Assembly: GCA_963755985.1 (NCBI GenBank)
Contig: CAVWLO010000001.1
Location: 186,001 to 250,000, forward strand
Direction of reading: 5' to 3'
DNA: 64,000 nucleotides
Source: DASXMT01 sp963755985
GTDB taxonomy: Bacteria; Actinomycetota; Acidimicrobiia; Acidimicrobiales; RAAP-2
Positions 44,024 to 53,119 of this stretch are shown piece by piece. The notes under the pieces are model-generated. The model made no database searches and was not told the origin of the DNA. It saw nothing but the letters and a program-made list of their open reading frames with translations. The translations under genes and the position numbers were made by a program. Position 1 is the stretch's first letter, and the number at the start of each line of letters is the position of its first letter.

Positions 44024-44800
44024 ATGAGGGCCGGAACGACGAAGCGCATGGCGGTTGTGGTGGCGTCCATCCTGGCCATGGCATCGGCACTTGGGTCATG
44101 TTCGGCTTCGGCATCAGGCGCACCGGCACCACCCCCAGCTTCAAGTGGCCTCGTTCAGAATCGGGTCATCCCCGCGGGAATCGCCCAGATTCCTCTGACC
44201 GACCAGCATGGACAGGCGGTGACCCTCGGCTCGCTTCGGGGCAAGACATTGATGATCGTTCCCTTTCTGACTCTGTGCACCGATATCTGCCCGATGACGA
44301 CCGGCAACCTCGTCCAGGTGGAGCGGGCCCTGGTTCATGGCGGGGAGGCATCCAAGGTTGCCATCGTGGAGGTGTCGGTCGATCCTGGACGGGACACGGT
44401 CGCTCGCCTGGCTGCCTATGCCAAGCTCACGGGGGCCGACTGGTACCTCACGACCGAAACACCAGCGAGCCTCGCCGAGCTGGCCAAGTACTTCGGTTTC
44501 TATTATGAGCAGGTTCCTGAGGACAGTCCCCCGTCCATCGACTGGCTCACCCACCAGCCGCTCACGTACGACATCAACCATTCCGACGGGTACATGCTCG
44601 TGACGCCGGCGGGTCACATCGTCTTCGCCAACGCCTCCACCCCTGCCTTTCATGGCACGTTGCCCCCCGAGCTGCGCCGGTTCTTGTCGACCCAGGGAGT
44701 GGACCATCTGAAGCACCCTCCCCAGCCCGCCTGGACGCCGAGCGATGCCTTGACCGCGCTGTCGTGGGCACTCGGCAAACCGCTCCCCGGCTCTACCTGA
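44024..44800 (+). CDS. SCO1/SenC copper-chaperone lipoprotein
   Basis: A 258-residue thioredoxin-fold lipoprotein. Signal peptide with lipobox LGSC (Cys26). The metal site CTDIC (Cys85, Cys89) sits in the FLTLCTDICPMTT loop, and the third ligand His186 in DINHSDGYMLVTPAGH. SCO1 proteins deliver copper to cytochrome c oxidase CuA. It is preceded by a perfect palindrome. An alternative start is the Met at 44048. No oxidase gene is nearby. Confidence 0.9.
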   Translation: MRAGTTKRMAVVVASILAMASALGSCSASASGAPAPPPASSGLVQNRVIPAGIAQIPLTDQHGQAVTLGSLRGKTLMIVPFLTLCTDICPMTTGNLVQVERALVHGGEASKVAIVEVSVDPGRDTVARLAAYAKLTGADWYLTTETPASLAELAKYFGFYYEQVPEDSPPSIDWLTHQPLTYDINHSDGYMLVTPAGHIVFANASTPAFHGTLPPELRRFLSTQGVDHLKHPPQPAWTPSDALTALSWALGKPLPGST

Positions 44801-45235
44801 TCGAGGCCCTGGCCGACAGTGCCATTCGAACTGGCCGATCCGTGGTCGCCACCACGAGCGCATAGCGTGAGGGCGGCCTTTTGTGAACGCTGGCTTACCG
44901 CCGTTCGGATTTGACCAGTTCGGGCCAGGGTTGCTTGAGCCGGCACCGACCGAGGCCGTCGTCGTCGAGGCCTCTACCTTTTCGTCGTGTGCCGGCAGGG
45001 ACGATCCAGGGTCGGCCGATCGTCGACGAGCGGACGCCGGCCGCTCTTTGTTGACACCTTCCCGTGTACCCGGGCCGCCTGACGGGCCTTTGACCTAGCC
45101 AGGTCGGGCGACTTGCATAGGTTTGACCGAAGGTGATACGTGCCGTCGGGGGAATCGATCTCTGCCCAAATCACCGCTGGGCGACAGATGTTGCCACGTA
45201 GCGATTGAACCATTCCACCGGTGAAGGGTCCAGGT
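44801..45235. other. Intergenic region, 435 bp
   Basis: No convincing gene, RNA or repeat was recognised on either strand. The open frames lack known motifs. Confidence 0.5.
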
Positions 45236-46612
45236 ATGAACCAGATGACAAAGGTGTTCGCCCTCAACTTGAAGGGGATCAATATCCCTCGGAGCTTGGA
45301 GGTTGTCGGAGTCCTCTTGGTGCCCTTGATCGTGCTCGGGGTCCTCGACAAGGACAAGTTCCTCCTGAGCGCCACATTCGCGATCCTCTTCGTGGCCCTC
45401 AGCGATCCTGGTGGCATCTACGATGTTCGGCTCCGAGAGATGGCTTGGGTCGGCATCGTCGGCGGACTCCTGACCGCACTTGGCTTTGCCGTAGGAGGAG
45501 GACCTTGGGGATGGGTCGTGCTCGCCGCATTTGCTGTCACTCTGGTCAGTGGCATTGCCTTGAAATTCGGTGTCCACCGATTCACCTCTGGCCTCATGCT
45601 CAACGCCTGGTTCCTCATTGCCATCTCAGTCCCCGCGGGCGAGCATCTCAACCCATCCCGGTCCGATTGGTGGGGTCAGGCCATCGCTTGGCTCGGAGGT
45701 GCGGCCTTCTGGATTGCCTTCACCTTCGTCGCTTGGATCGCTCGGGGAAGGCAGGCCCAGGCGTCCCACATTCCAGAGATCCCTGGGGACATGAACGTAA
45801 CCAAGCTCGCCAAACCGGTCGTCATGTTCATGATCATCAGAGCACTCGCCGTGGCCATCGCCATCGCCATCGCCATCGGACTGACCCTCCCCAACGCCGA
45901 ATGGATGCCGGTCGCCACCCTGGTGGCCATGAAGGCAAGTCTCGACCAGACCGCCCTCATGGCCGAACAGCGCCTGATCGGAGCCTTCCTCGGTGCCCTG
46001 GTGGCCACCGTCTTTCTCTTCCTGGTCGGTAACATGCACGCCCTCGACGCGGTGATCATCCTACTCGGAGCCGCGGCAGCCTCCATCCGGGCCGTGAACT
46101 ACGCCATCTACTGCGCCGCCATCGCGGGCATGGTCCTGATCGGCATGGACCTGTCCCACCCCACCAACCACACTGCTGAGTTCGATCGAGTCCTCTTCAC
46201 CCTGGCCGGAGTCGGGGTCGCTTGGTTGGTCATGCTCGGAGCCAATCTCCTCCAGAAACGGAGCACCAAGTCGACGGCGAGCACCGCCCCGGCCGGGCCT
46301 GAAGGGGCATCTGCTGACGCCGACAGGTGGCGCATGGGCTCCCGTCGATGGCCTGCCCCCGTCAACGGCGCCGACCTGTCATGCGGGCCATGCTCGCCAC
46401 ACTCGGACAGGTTGGCCTTGTCGTGCTGCTCCTCTTCATCCTGCCCATGGACCGACCCATACGTGCAGTGGCGATCACCGAGCTGGTGTCGGGGCCGCGA
46501 GGCTCGTCGCGCGGCAATCGTTCCGATGCGGACATCCTGTGGATCGAAGTCGGGAGGCCCACCGGGCCTCGGCCCTTGCCAACCGGTCGGCCAGTACACC
46601 TTTTGCAGATGA
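45236..46612 (+). CDS. FUSC-like membrane transporter with aberrant C-terminus
   Basis: A predicted 458-residue protein. The first ~350 residues form ten or so TM segments typical of FUSC (fusaric-acid resistance/aromatic-acid efflux) proteins: IPRSLEVVGVLLVPLIVLGVLDKDKFLLSATFAILFVALSDPGG, LTLPNAEWMPVATLVAMKASLDQTALMAEQRLIGAFLGALVATVFLFL. From about residue 365 the frame turns into a Cys/Ser/Pro/Arg-rich tail with no similarity, suggesting loss of the normal stop. GTG 45221 is an alternative start. Confidence 0.75.
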   Translation: MNQMTKVFALNLKGINIPRSLEVVGVLLVPLIVLGVLDKDKFLLSATFAILFVALSDPGGIYDVRLREMAWVGIVGGLLTALGFAVGGGPWGWVVLAAFAVTLVSGIALKFGVHRFTSGLMLNAWFLIAISVPAGEHLNPSRSDWWGQAIAWLGGAAFWIAFTFVAWIARGRQAQASHIPEIPGDMNVTKLAKPVVMFMIIRALAVAIAIAIAIGLTLPNAEWMPVATLVAMKASLDQTALMAEQRLIGAFLGALVATVFLFLVGNMHALDAVIILLGAAAASIRAVNYAIYCAAIAGMVLIGMDLSHPTNHTAEFDRVLFTLAGVGVAWLVMLGANLLQKRSTKSTASTAPAGPEGASADADRWRMGSRRWPAPVNGADLSCGPCSPHSDRLALSCCSSSSCPWTDPYVQWRSPSWCRGREARRAAIVPMRTSCGSKSGGPPGLGPCQPVGQYTFCR

Positions 46613-46747
46613 CCCGTACCCTCAAGCTTCGCTTTCATTCGGTGGTGCGGAACGTCGTCGTACAGTGCGTGATCAGTCATCGAGATACTCCATTGTCGGG
46701 CCACGACACGATCGGTTCGATTGCCTCGGGCACGAGACTCAGCAGGC
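46613..46747. other. Region following the FUSC gene, no gene seen
   Basis: Another frame across 46380-46500 reads a short hydrophobic stretch (GQVGLVVLLLFILPMDRPI), reminiscent of a TM helix from small ion-channel proteins. It cannot be extended into a gene and may be a remnant. Confidence 0.3.
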
Positions 46748-47340
46748 CTACCCGCGGGACATGCACTTCTGTAGGAGGCCCGTCCCGATAGCCACCCGAA
46801 CCAGGATGAGGACGGCACCTCCGACGAGACCGGCCCGTCGCCCTAGGCGTTCCCCAAGGCGGCCGCCGATTTCCAGGCCGAATAGTGAGAGTCCAATGCC
46901 AATCGCAGCGATAGTGACCCGCCGCAACCACCAGGTTGACGTGATAGTCCCAAGGGCGAAGCCAATCACGAGATTGTCAATGGCTTGCTCAGGGCGCCAT
47001 CGATGAGAATCAGGCCTTGAGGATTGGCTTCCTATACTTCGAGGGATCCTTCTCGCCGACGATGGCATAGGCGCCGACAAGACCCAACGGGGCGCCACCG
47101 ATGGGCTTGGCCGCGGTCCCCAGGTCATGGGCCAAGGAGTGCCCTAGCAGGAGGCCAACCACTGGCATTGCGGCCTCGAAGACTCCAAAGATCACTGCGG
47201 TTCGAATTCGCCGTCGCCGATCGATACCGGAATGGCCAATCGCGATGGAAGCACCTAAGTGGTCTATTCCCACTGACAGTGGAACCACGAGCAGTGCGAG
47301 TATCCTCGAAATGCAAGCGCATCCGGCTCGGTACTCGTAT
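46748..47340 (-). pseudogene. MntP-like manganese efflux pump remnant
   Basis: Two frames together give a MntP-type membrane protein. First (from about 47330): LALLVVPLSVGIDHLGASIAIGHSGIDRRRRIRTAVIFGVFEAAMPVVGLLLGHSLA, KPIGGAPLGLVGAYAIVG. Then, in another frame: AIDNLVIGFALG, AAIGIGLSLFGLEIGGRLGERLG, GGAVLILVRVAIGTGLL. Family members carry two conserved acidic DN motifs in TM segments; here only the second (AIDN) is intact. At least two frame changes occur around 47000-47040 and no start codon remains, so it is inactive. Confidence 0.7.
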
Positions 47341-47645
47341 CGCGGAAGGCAAGTCTGTAAGTGGCCAGGGACCTGGTCGACAACTTGTTGAAGGAAGGTT
47401 GGAGCCATGCCCCTGCCCCACCCAGGCCGCATCAAACCATCCGGGCCCTGCTCATTCGTGGAGGCTGAGCGACGCTACAGGTCCGACATCCTTCGAGCGA
47501 TTTCCTCCCCAACGGTCTCTCTCCCCGTCCCCCGTAGCCACCCTCACCACTTCCGGCCGGCGCTCCACCCGCACAACCGCCGAGACATGACGCCCCCTAT
47601 CGACGGAGGGGCGAACGGAACACCGCTTGGCGGCCCGCTCCGGGT

Positions 47646-48227
47646 TCACCAGCGCTTCGGCGGGTCGCTCCTGTTGAGCTCGGCCAGGTACCGGTTGTAT
47701 GCATCCAGGTCCTTGTCGACCGCCACTTTGACCCTGACGACTTGCGCATCCACGGGCTGGCGGTCGTCGCCGGTCGCCTCGGAAGGGCCGTCAGCGGTGA
47801 TGGAGCCAACCATCTGGGAGTCGGCCAGCTCCTTGTCATGTGGTTCAAGAGCCTCGGTCCGTGGGCCACCGGCCAACATGGGCGACCCAGGGGTTCCCAG
47901 GCTGGCTTGGATCACCGCCGCCGACAGGTCCTTGTCCAAGGCCCACCCCGGAACCTCCTCCAAGGGCATGCCAGACGCGGCCGCGGCAGTGCGGTCCCGG
48001 GCCGCCCAAAGCCGCGCCAGGGCAGTAGATTTCTCGTTGATCAACCGCCACCACACGTAGATGGCATAGAGGCCAAAGATTGGCCACTCGAAGGTATATG
48101 CCCAGCTCAACGTATTACCGCTGCGCGCTGCATGATACTGCCACAGGCCAAGCAAGAAGCAGGAGGACGCCACGATCAGGACCAGTCCATGGAGAAGAAT
48201 GCAGCGCCACGTGAAGTACCTTCTCAT
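47646..48227 (-). CDS. Conserved actinobacterial membrane protein
   Basis: A 193-residue protein starting MRRYFTWRCILLHGLVLIVASSCFLLGLWQYHAARSGNTLSWAYTFEWPIFGLYAIYVWWRLI. Two TM segments and the QYHAARSGNTLSW/YTFEWP signature occur in many actinobacterial inner-membrane proteins of unknown function, often beside cytochrome or SURF1 genes. A charged cytoplasmic tail ends in VDKDLDAYNRYLAELNRSDPPKRW. ATG 48227 chosen; upstream in-frame starts are less conserved. Confidence 0.78.
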   Translation of the reverse strand: MRRYFTWRCILLHGLVLIVASSCFLLGLWQYHAARSGNTLSWAYTFEWPIFGLYAIYVWWRLINEKSTALARLWAARDRTAAAASGMPLEEVPGWALDKDLSAAVIQASLGTPGSPMLAGGPRTEALEPHDKELADSQMVGSITADGPSEATGDDRQPVDAQVVRVKVAVDKDLDAYNRYLAELNRSDPPKRW

Positions 48228-48581
48228 CGACGTCAAGGGTACTCTCGGGCGCCGCATGGACAGCATCAGGGCCAAACGGAGGTCCTCCCGCCCTCGCCCC
48301 TCTGCCCCTCGGTTCCCTTTTCGGGTTGGCTTTCCGGGTGACATCGCCGCAGGCTGCCGGGCCTGGGGCGGACTGGTGCAGGCCGGTTTCGGGTCGTTTG
48401 CCGTTCTCCCTCTTGCCTGTCCCACCCACGGCCAAGGACGGAGAGACGAGAGGAGAGAGAACGTAGAAATCGGGTCAAAGGCGGCGCGCGCCCCGACACA
48501 GCCCGGGACACCGCACTCACAGGCCAGAGCACTTCGATGGTTCTGAGTGAAATCCCAGTTCGTGGGTAAACATTGCGTGCC

Positions 48582-49205
48582 ATGACACCGCCCGAACCCG
48601 GCTTCGCCTCCATCGACCACAAGGTCATCCAGCTCTTCGCCCTGGTGTCTGAGGCCCTTGCCAGGGCCACGCATGCCCTCCTCAACGGTGAGGCAGTTCT
48701 TGGGCAATCGGTCATCGACGGAGACCAGGCTGTCGACGCCCTGACCGCAGAGGTCGAGCTACTCATTTGGGATGAATTGCAGGAACGGCCTGTCCAAGGC
48801 GACGAGCTGCGCTACTTGGTCGGTCTGCTCCTGATCATCCCCGAGCTGGAGCGGAGCGCTGACCTGGCCGAGCACGTGGCCCAGCGTGCCGTCGACCACC
48901 TGGGGACGTACATGAGCCCACGGAGCCGAGGCATCGTTCAGCTCATGACCGAAGTGGCCAACGAGATGTGGCAAGAGGCAGCCGACGCCTTTGGGGAGCG
49001 CAACCGAGTCGGTGAGCGCTTGGAGAAGGCGGACGAAGAGATGGACACCCTCCACGAACGCTTGACTCGTGAGGTGGCAGCGGAGGAGATGCCAGTGACC
49101 ATCGCCGCCCAGGTCACCCTTCTGGCCCGCTTCTACGAGCGACTGGGTGACCACGCCGTCAATCTCGCTCGCCGCATCGAGCTGCTGGCGGGGTCCCGTC
49201 CCTGA
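48582..49205 (+). CDS. PhoU family protein
   Basis: A 207-residue PhoU with two three-helix repeats. Metal/phosphate-linked acidic motifs appear in ELERSADLAEHVAQRAV and FYERLGDHAVNLARRIEL. PhoU represses the Pho regulon through PstB/PhoR. No pst genes are adjacent. Start ATG 48582 (an upstream TTG at 48573 is in frame). Confidence 0.88.
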   Translation: MTPPEPGFASIDHKVIQLFALVSEALARATHALLNGEAVLGQSVIDGDQAVDALTAEVELLIWDELQERPVQGDELRYLVGLLLIIPELERSADLAEHVAQRAVDHLGTYMSPRSRGIVQLMTEVANEMWQEAADAFGERNRVGERLEKADEEMDTLHERLTREVAAEEMPVTIAAQVTLLARFYERLGDHAVNLARRIELLAGSRP

Positions 49206-49797
49206 TTGGTCCACGTCGGTCAAAGTGGGCGGCCTGATTCTACGGGGCCTAGTTAGTGGCTCTTGTGTGTCATGCCCGAGGCTTCGGCGCAGCAACCGGT
49301 GCGCCGCTTCTTTGTCCTTGTCAAAGGTGGAGCGGGCACCGGCCTCGTCGCCCGAAGCGAGCAGCTTCAGCTCGCCGTGCACCAACTGGAACGGGATGCT
49401 CATCAGAGGGATCTCGTTCTCGAGGTCGGGAGCCACAGGCTCGATGACGGCGCCGCACCTTCGACTTCGCCAGGGGCGGGCATGACGCACCCGGGTCCGG
49501 CTGGTCGAGTGGCGGCAAGCCACTCAGGCTCCGACAGACCCCGGCCACGGCACCCCGGAGCGCCCACCCGAGCGGGGGCAGGGGCCCACGGGAGGGAGAG
49601 GCCATGGGGGTGACCGCCGCGGATGGGGCCTACGGCTGTCGCCCCTGGCCGTCGATCTCAAGATCCCTGACGTGAGGAGGGGTCAGCCGCGGATGGGGCC
49701 TACGGCTGTCGCCCCTGGCCGTCGATCTCAAGATCCCTGACGTGAGGAGGGGTCAGCCCGCTTTGTCCGAGGCTGACTCCTGTCGTACAACGCTCTA
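49206..49797. other. Intergenic region with a duplicated segment
   Basis: No gene is convincing. The main content is a 70-bp perfect tandem duplication at 49616-49755. Confidence 0.5.
49616..49758. repeat. 70-bp tandem duplication
   Basis: The segment beginning gccgcggatggggcctac (49616-49685) is repeated exactly at 49686-49755, and a few more bases of homology follow. Each copy contains GATCT-CA-AGATC. It lies in the leader region of the SRPBCC gene; a recent slippage or duplication. Confidence 0.9.
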
Positions 49798-50289
49798 GTG
49801 TCTGCTGGCATGCGCGCTGCAATCAATCTCCACGTCGACGCTCCACCGGACAAGGTCTGGGGGCTCGTCAGTGACATCACGAAGATGGGCGAATACAGCC
49901 CAGAGGTGGTCGAGGCCGAGTGGATCGACGGGGCCACCGGTCCGACGGTCGGCGCGAGGTATCGGGGTCACGTAAAGCGGAATGAGAACTGGCCCGTCTT
50001 GTACTGGACCACGTGCAAGATCACCGAGTGCGTGCCCGGACAGGTTTTCGAGTTCGCGGTCATCATGGGCGACCGGCCCGTGAACACCTGGCGCTACGAG
50101 TTTCACGTCACGGACGACGGAGGAACTGACGTCACTGAGTCGTTCGACCTCGGTGACAACTTCCTCACCAGGATCTGGCGCCCACTCGGCGGGTTCCTGC
50201 GGGAACGACGCAACCGCCGGGACATGCTGACCACCCTCGAACGGGTCAAGGCCGTCGCCGAACTCCCCGGCAAGAAGGCTGATAGGTGA
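49798..50289 (+). CDS. SRPBCC family (polyketide cyclase-like) protein
   Basis: A 163-residue SRPBCC protein: INLHVDAPPDKVWGLVSDITKMGEYSPEVVEAEW, GARYRGHVKRNENWPVLYWTTCKITECVPGQVFEFAV, WRYEFHVTDDGGTDVTESFDLGD. This is the START-like hydrophobic-ligand fold (polyketide cyclase/dehydrase). GTG 49798 or ATG 49810 could be used. It has no operon partner and its ligand is unknown. Confidence 0.87.
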   Translation: MSAGMRAAINLHVDAPPDKVWGLVSDITKMGEYSPEVVEAEWIDGATGPTVGARYRGHVKRNENWPVLYWTTCKITECVPGQVFEFAVIMGDRPVNTWRYEFHVTDDGGTDVTESFDLGDNFLTRIWRPLGGFLRERRNRRDMLTTLERVKAVAELPGKKADR

Positions 50290-50730
50290 CACGGGCGCCT
50301 GCATCGTGTTCGACAAACCGCGGCTTCTCCTTCGTGTCCTCAAGAAGTCGGAGGACCTGTTTGGCATCCCGTCGAACCTCCGGCACGCATCGATCGAGTA
50401 CGGGACCGACGCCCACACGAGCCCCATCGAAGGCGACAGCAGTTCACGGCCGATCGACGTTCATTCCATACGGCGGCTCGGCGCAGAGGCAGCGATCTGG
50501 GAACGCTTTCGCCAATAGGGTCTGTCAGGGTCCCCACGAGGGCGAGCGTAGAGCAACTCACATGGGCGTAGGTTGTAAATAAGAACCTCAGCACCGAGAT
50601 CCACCGGGACCTGAACGGACGGCCCACCTTGGGCGCTCATCTGCTCGGCAGGGGTCATCGTCTGAGTCGCCAAAAGCAACCCGGTGCAACGAATCTCTCG
50701 CCTGTGCTAAACCTCGGTCAGGCGCACGGC
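50290..50730. other. Intergenic region, 440 bp
   Basis: A 70-residue open frame from GTG 50306 (MFDKPRLLLRVLKKSEDLF) has no recognised family and may be chance. No other feature seen. Confidence 0.45.
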
Positions 50731-52062
50731 ATGGGGCTCGATATTCGACTAGGGGCGAGCTTGAAACGGATTCTGGTTTCCATCGTAGTTCTCGTGAGTA
50801 TGTTGCTAACCGGTGGGCTTATGCCGTCGCCCTCCGCCAGGGCGGCGAGCGTGCCCACCCCCGATGGTGGTGGCTACTGGCTGGTGTCGTCGGACGGCGG
50901 GGTCTTCTCCTACGGTGACGCCGGATTCTTCGGCTCGGCCGGCTCCTCGCCGCTGAACCAGCCCATGGTCGGCATGGCCTCCACCCCCGATGGCGGTGGC
51001 TACTGGCTGGTGGCGTCGGACGGCGGGGTCTTCTCCTACGGTGACGCCGGATTCTTCGGCTCGGCCGGCTCCTCGCCGCTGAACCAGCCCATGGTCGGCA
51101 TGGCCTCCACCCCCGATGGCGGTGGCTACTGGCTGGTGGCGTCGGACGGCGGGGTCTTCTCCTACGGTGACGCCGGATTCTTCGGCTCGGCCGGCTCCTG
51201 GCCGCTGAACCAGCCCATGGTCGGCATGGCCTCCACCCCCGATGGCGGTGGCTACTGGCTGGTGGCGTCGGACGGCGGGGTCTTCTCCTACGGTGACGCC
51301 GGATTCTTCGGCTCGGCCGGCTCCTCGCCGCTGAACCAGCCCATGGTCGGCATGGCCTCCACCCCCGATGGCGGTGGCTACTGGCTGGTGGCGTCGGACG
51401 GCGGGGTCTTCTCCTACGGTGACGCCGGATTCTTCGGCTCGGCCGGCTCCTCGCCGCTGAACCAGCCCATGGTCGGCATGGCCTCCACCCCCGATGGCGG
51501 TGGCTACTGGCTAGTGGCGTCGGACGGCGGGGTCTTCTCCTATGGTGACGCCGGCTTCTTCGGCTCGGCCGGCTCCTCGCCGCTGAACCAGCCCATTGTC
51601 GGCATGACTGCTCCGACGCAGAACACCAACGGTGGCTCGTCGTATGACGTGCCGTTTTATATGGACGGTGAGAATCCCAGTGACAGTGGCGGCCTTGGCG
51701 TGAACGCTAACGTCACCGTCGCCGCCAGCAAGTGCGCCTCTGGGGATTCCTTTGTGGCTCATGTGCCCCGACCACAGCCGACTCCCGACAACCGAAACCC
51801 CGGTCCAATGCCAGTCGAGGTGAGCCACTTCACGGTCGATACCTCTCCGAGCTGCTTTTTCACGCCTTCCTCGATCGCCTATGACGTGAAAGTGGTTGCG
51901 TCTTTTGGCACCCAGGAGGTCCACTTATCGGTCCAGCAGATCGGCCCACGAGAGTTTATCTCAACTTGTGATGATACAAAGTACGTTGAAACGAAGTGCT
52001 CGGTCCTTTTTGGACCAGCCAAGCCGGAGCTATTTCTTACGATCGTTTATCTTCCCGGTTGA
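50731..52062 (+). CDS. Secreted protein with six 42-aa GGGYWLV repeats
   Basis: A 443-residue exported protein. An N-terminal hydrophobic segment (ILVSIVVLVSMLLTGGLM) ends near SARAAS, a signal peptidase site. Six nearly identical 42-residue units of the form TPDGGGYWLVASDGG-VFSYGDAGFFGSAG-SSPLNQPMVGMA run from about residue 43 to 294. A C-terminal beta-rich domain of about 148 residues has four Cys (KCASG, SCFF, STCDD, KCSV). Repeats of this type form beta-propeller-like folds in surface proteins of Acidimicrobiia. ATG 50731; GTG/TTG later starts are possible. Confidence 0.85.
   Translation: MGLDIRLGASLKRILVSIVVLVSMLLTGGLMPSPSARAASVPTPDGGGYWLVSSDGGVFSYGDAGFFGSAGSSPLNQPMVGMASTPDGGGYWLVASDGGVFSYGDAGFFGSAGSSPLNQPMVGMASTPDGGGYWLVASDGGVFSYGDAGFFGSAGSWPLNQPMVGMASTPDGGGYWLVASDGGVFSYGDAGFFGSAGSSPLNQPMVGMASTPDGGGYWLVASDGGVFSYGDAGFFGSAGSSPLNQPMVGMASTPDGGGYWLVASDGGVFSYGDAGFFGSAGSSPLNQPIVGMTAPTQNTNGGSSYDVPFYMDGENPSDSGGLGVNANVTVAASKCASGDSFVAHVPRPQPTPDNRNPGPMPVEVSHFTVDTSPSCFFTPSSIAYDVKVVASFGTQEVHLSVQQIGPREFISTCDDTKYVETKCSVLFGPAKPELFLTIVYLPG
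50857..51612 (+). repeat. Six 126-bp in-frame repeats
   Basis: The repeat starts recur at 50857, 50983, 51109, 51235, 51361 and 51487. Copies 2-5 are almost identical in DNA; copy 3 has SWPL for SSPL, and copies 1 and 6 carry most differences (for example ctagtggcg and tatggtgac in copy 6). Silent sites are conserved between middle copies, showing recent expansion by unequal exchange. Confidence 0.92.
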
Positions 52063-52392
52063 CGATGAACAGCTTGGATCGGACTGGGGCACGCGGCCAA
52101 TACAGGTACGGCTTACACACGGCTAAGGCCCAGGACGTGCTCGATGCACAACTATCGCCTAGTGCTCCCGGACCAGGTTGCAACTGGATTCCGCGCCGAT
52201 CGCCGACTCGGGGTGCGCTGAGATCACCGAGGACCTTCTAAGCCACATCGGAGTCGCCGATGGCGACGTAGCTTGTGTCGGGAGGCTCCATGGCTGTGAC
52301 AGTTTGTCTCATCCCCTTAGCTCCGTCATCGGAGGCCAGGACCACGCCGGATATGCGTGACTTGAGACTGTGGGTCGTCCAGGGGTCCTCCC
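52063..52392. other. Intergenic region, 330 bp
   Basis: No gene, RNA or repeat seen. Confidence 0.5.
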
Positions 52393-52695
52393 TTAGCGAA
52401 CTAGGCGGTGGACCTCGGTGATCGTCACTTCGGGCTCGCCCATCTTGGACGGATCGAGGCCTTGTGCCGATGCGACCTTGCCCAAGGCTGGCACAAGCGT
52501 TGACTCGACGAACTGCTGATAGGCCTCGACCGAGTCCCACACGTCGACACCGTGAGCACGGCCGCCCTTCTCGAAGTGCACATGCAGGATCGCACCGGGC
52601 GGGATTTCGGCGTCGACGCCCATCTCGTCGGTGACAGCATCGAGCAACTCGTTGGTCACCCCGACCGGAAACATATTCTCAACCAGAACCGCCAT
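52393..52695 (-). CDS. Small alpha/beta-barrel protein (ABM-like)
   Basis: A 100-residue protein: LVENMFPVGVTNELLDAVTDEMGV, PGAILHVHFEKGGRAHGVDVWDSVEAYQQFVESTLVPAL. The layout fits the ferredoxin-like dimeric barrel seen in antibiotic biosynthesis monooxygenase-type proteins. AAAGGAG lies 9 bases before ATG 52695. Function unknown. Confidence 0.68.
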   Translation of the reverse strand: MAVLVENMFPVGVTNELLDAVTDEMGVDAEIPPGAILHVHFEKGGRAHGVDVWDSVEAYQQFVESTLVPALGKVASAQGLDPSKMGEPEVTITEVHRLVR

Positions 52696-53119
52696 GATCA
52701 GATACTCCTTTGACGTAGTACTCGCCATCATGGCAGAAGATGGACTTTAGGCGTCGGGGAAGCGACCTGAGATGCTGTTACCTCTTTGCCGCATGCCCCG
52801 GCAGACCCATAACTGCACCTGTCAGTGATCGCCGGCTCGGGGATCGATATCTGGCATGGTGCTGAGCCGCCTGCTCACTCCAGCAAGCGATTCATATCGC
52901 TCCACCCGAGCGGCCGTACCGCAAAATTGAGGTCGACACCCCTCTGAGGGGCCAGATCGACGGATCTGGTGCTGCTCGCTGCTCGACGGCAGGAGAAGGC
53001 AAGGGGGAGCACACCAAACGGCCCCAAACCGCCGCGACTTCACGTCAGCGGGTCCAGACCTGCTGTACCGGCAACTGTGTCCCACATGTGGGCACGGCGC
53101 GGGCGTTTGCACGTGCGAC

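Noticed and set aside
48759..49523. Minus-strand 254-codon frame
   Set aside because: Mostly antisense to PhoU.
50306..50518. 70-codon ORF after the SRPBCC gene
   Set aside because: No family, weak start context; kept only as a comment.
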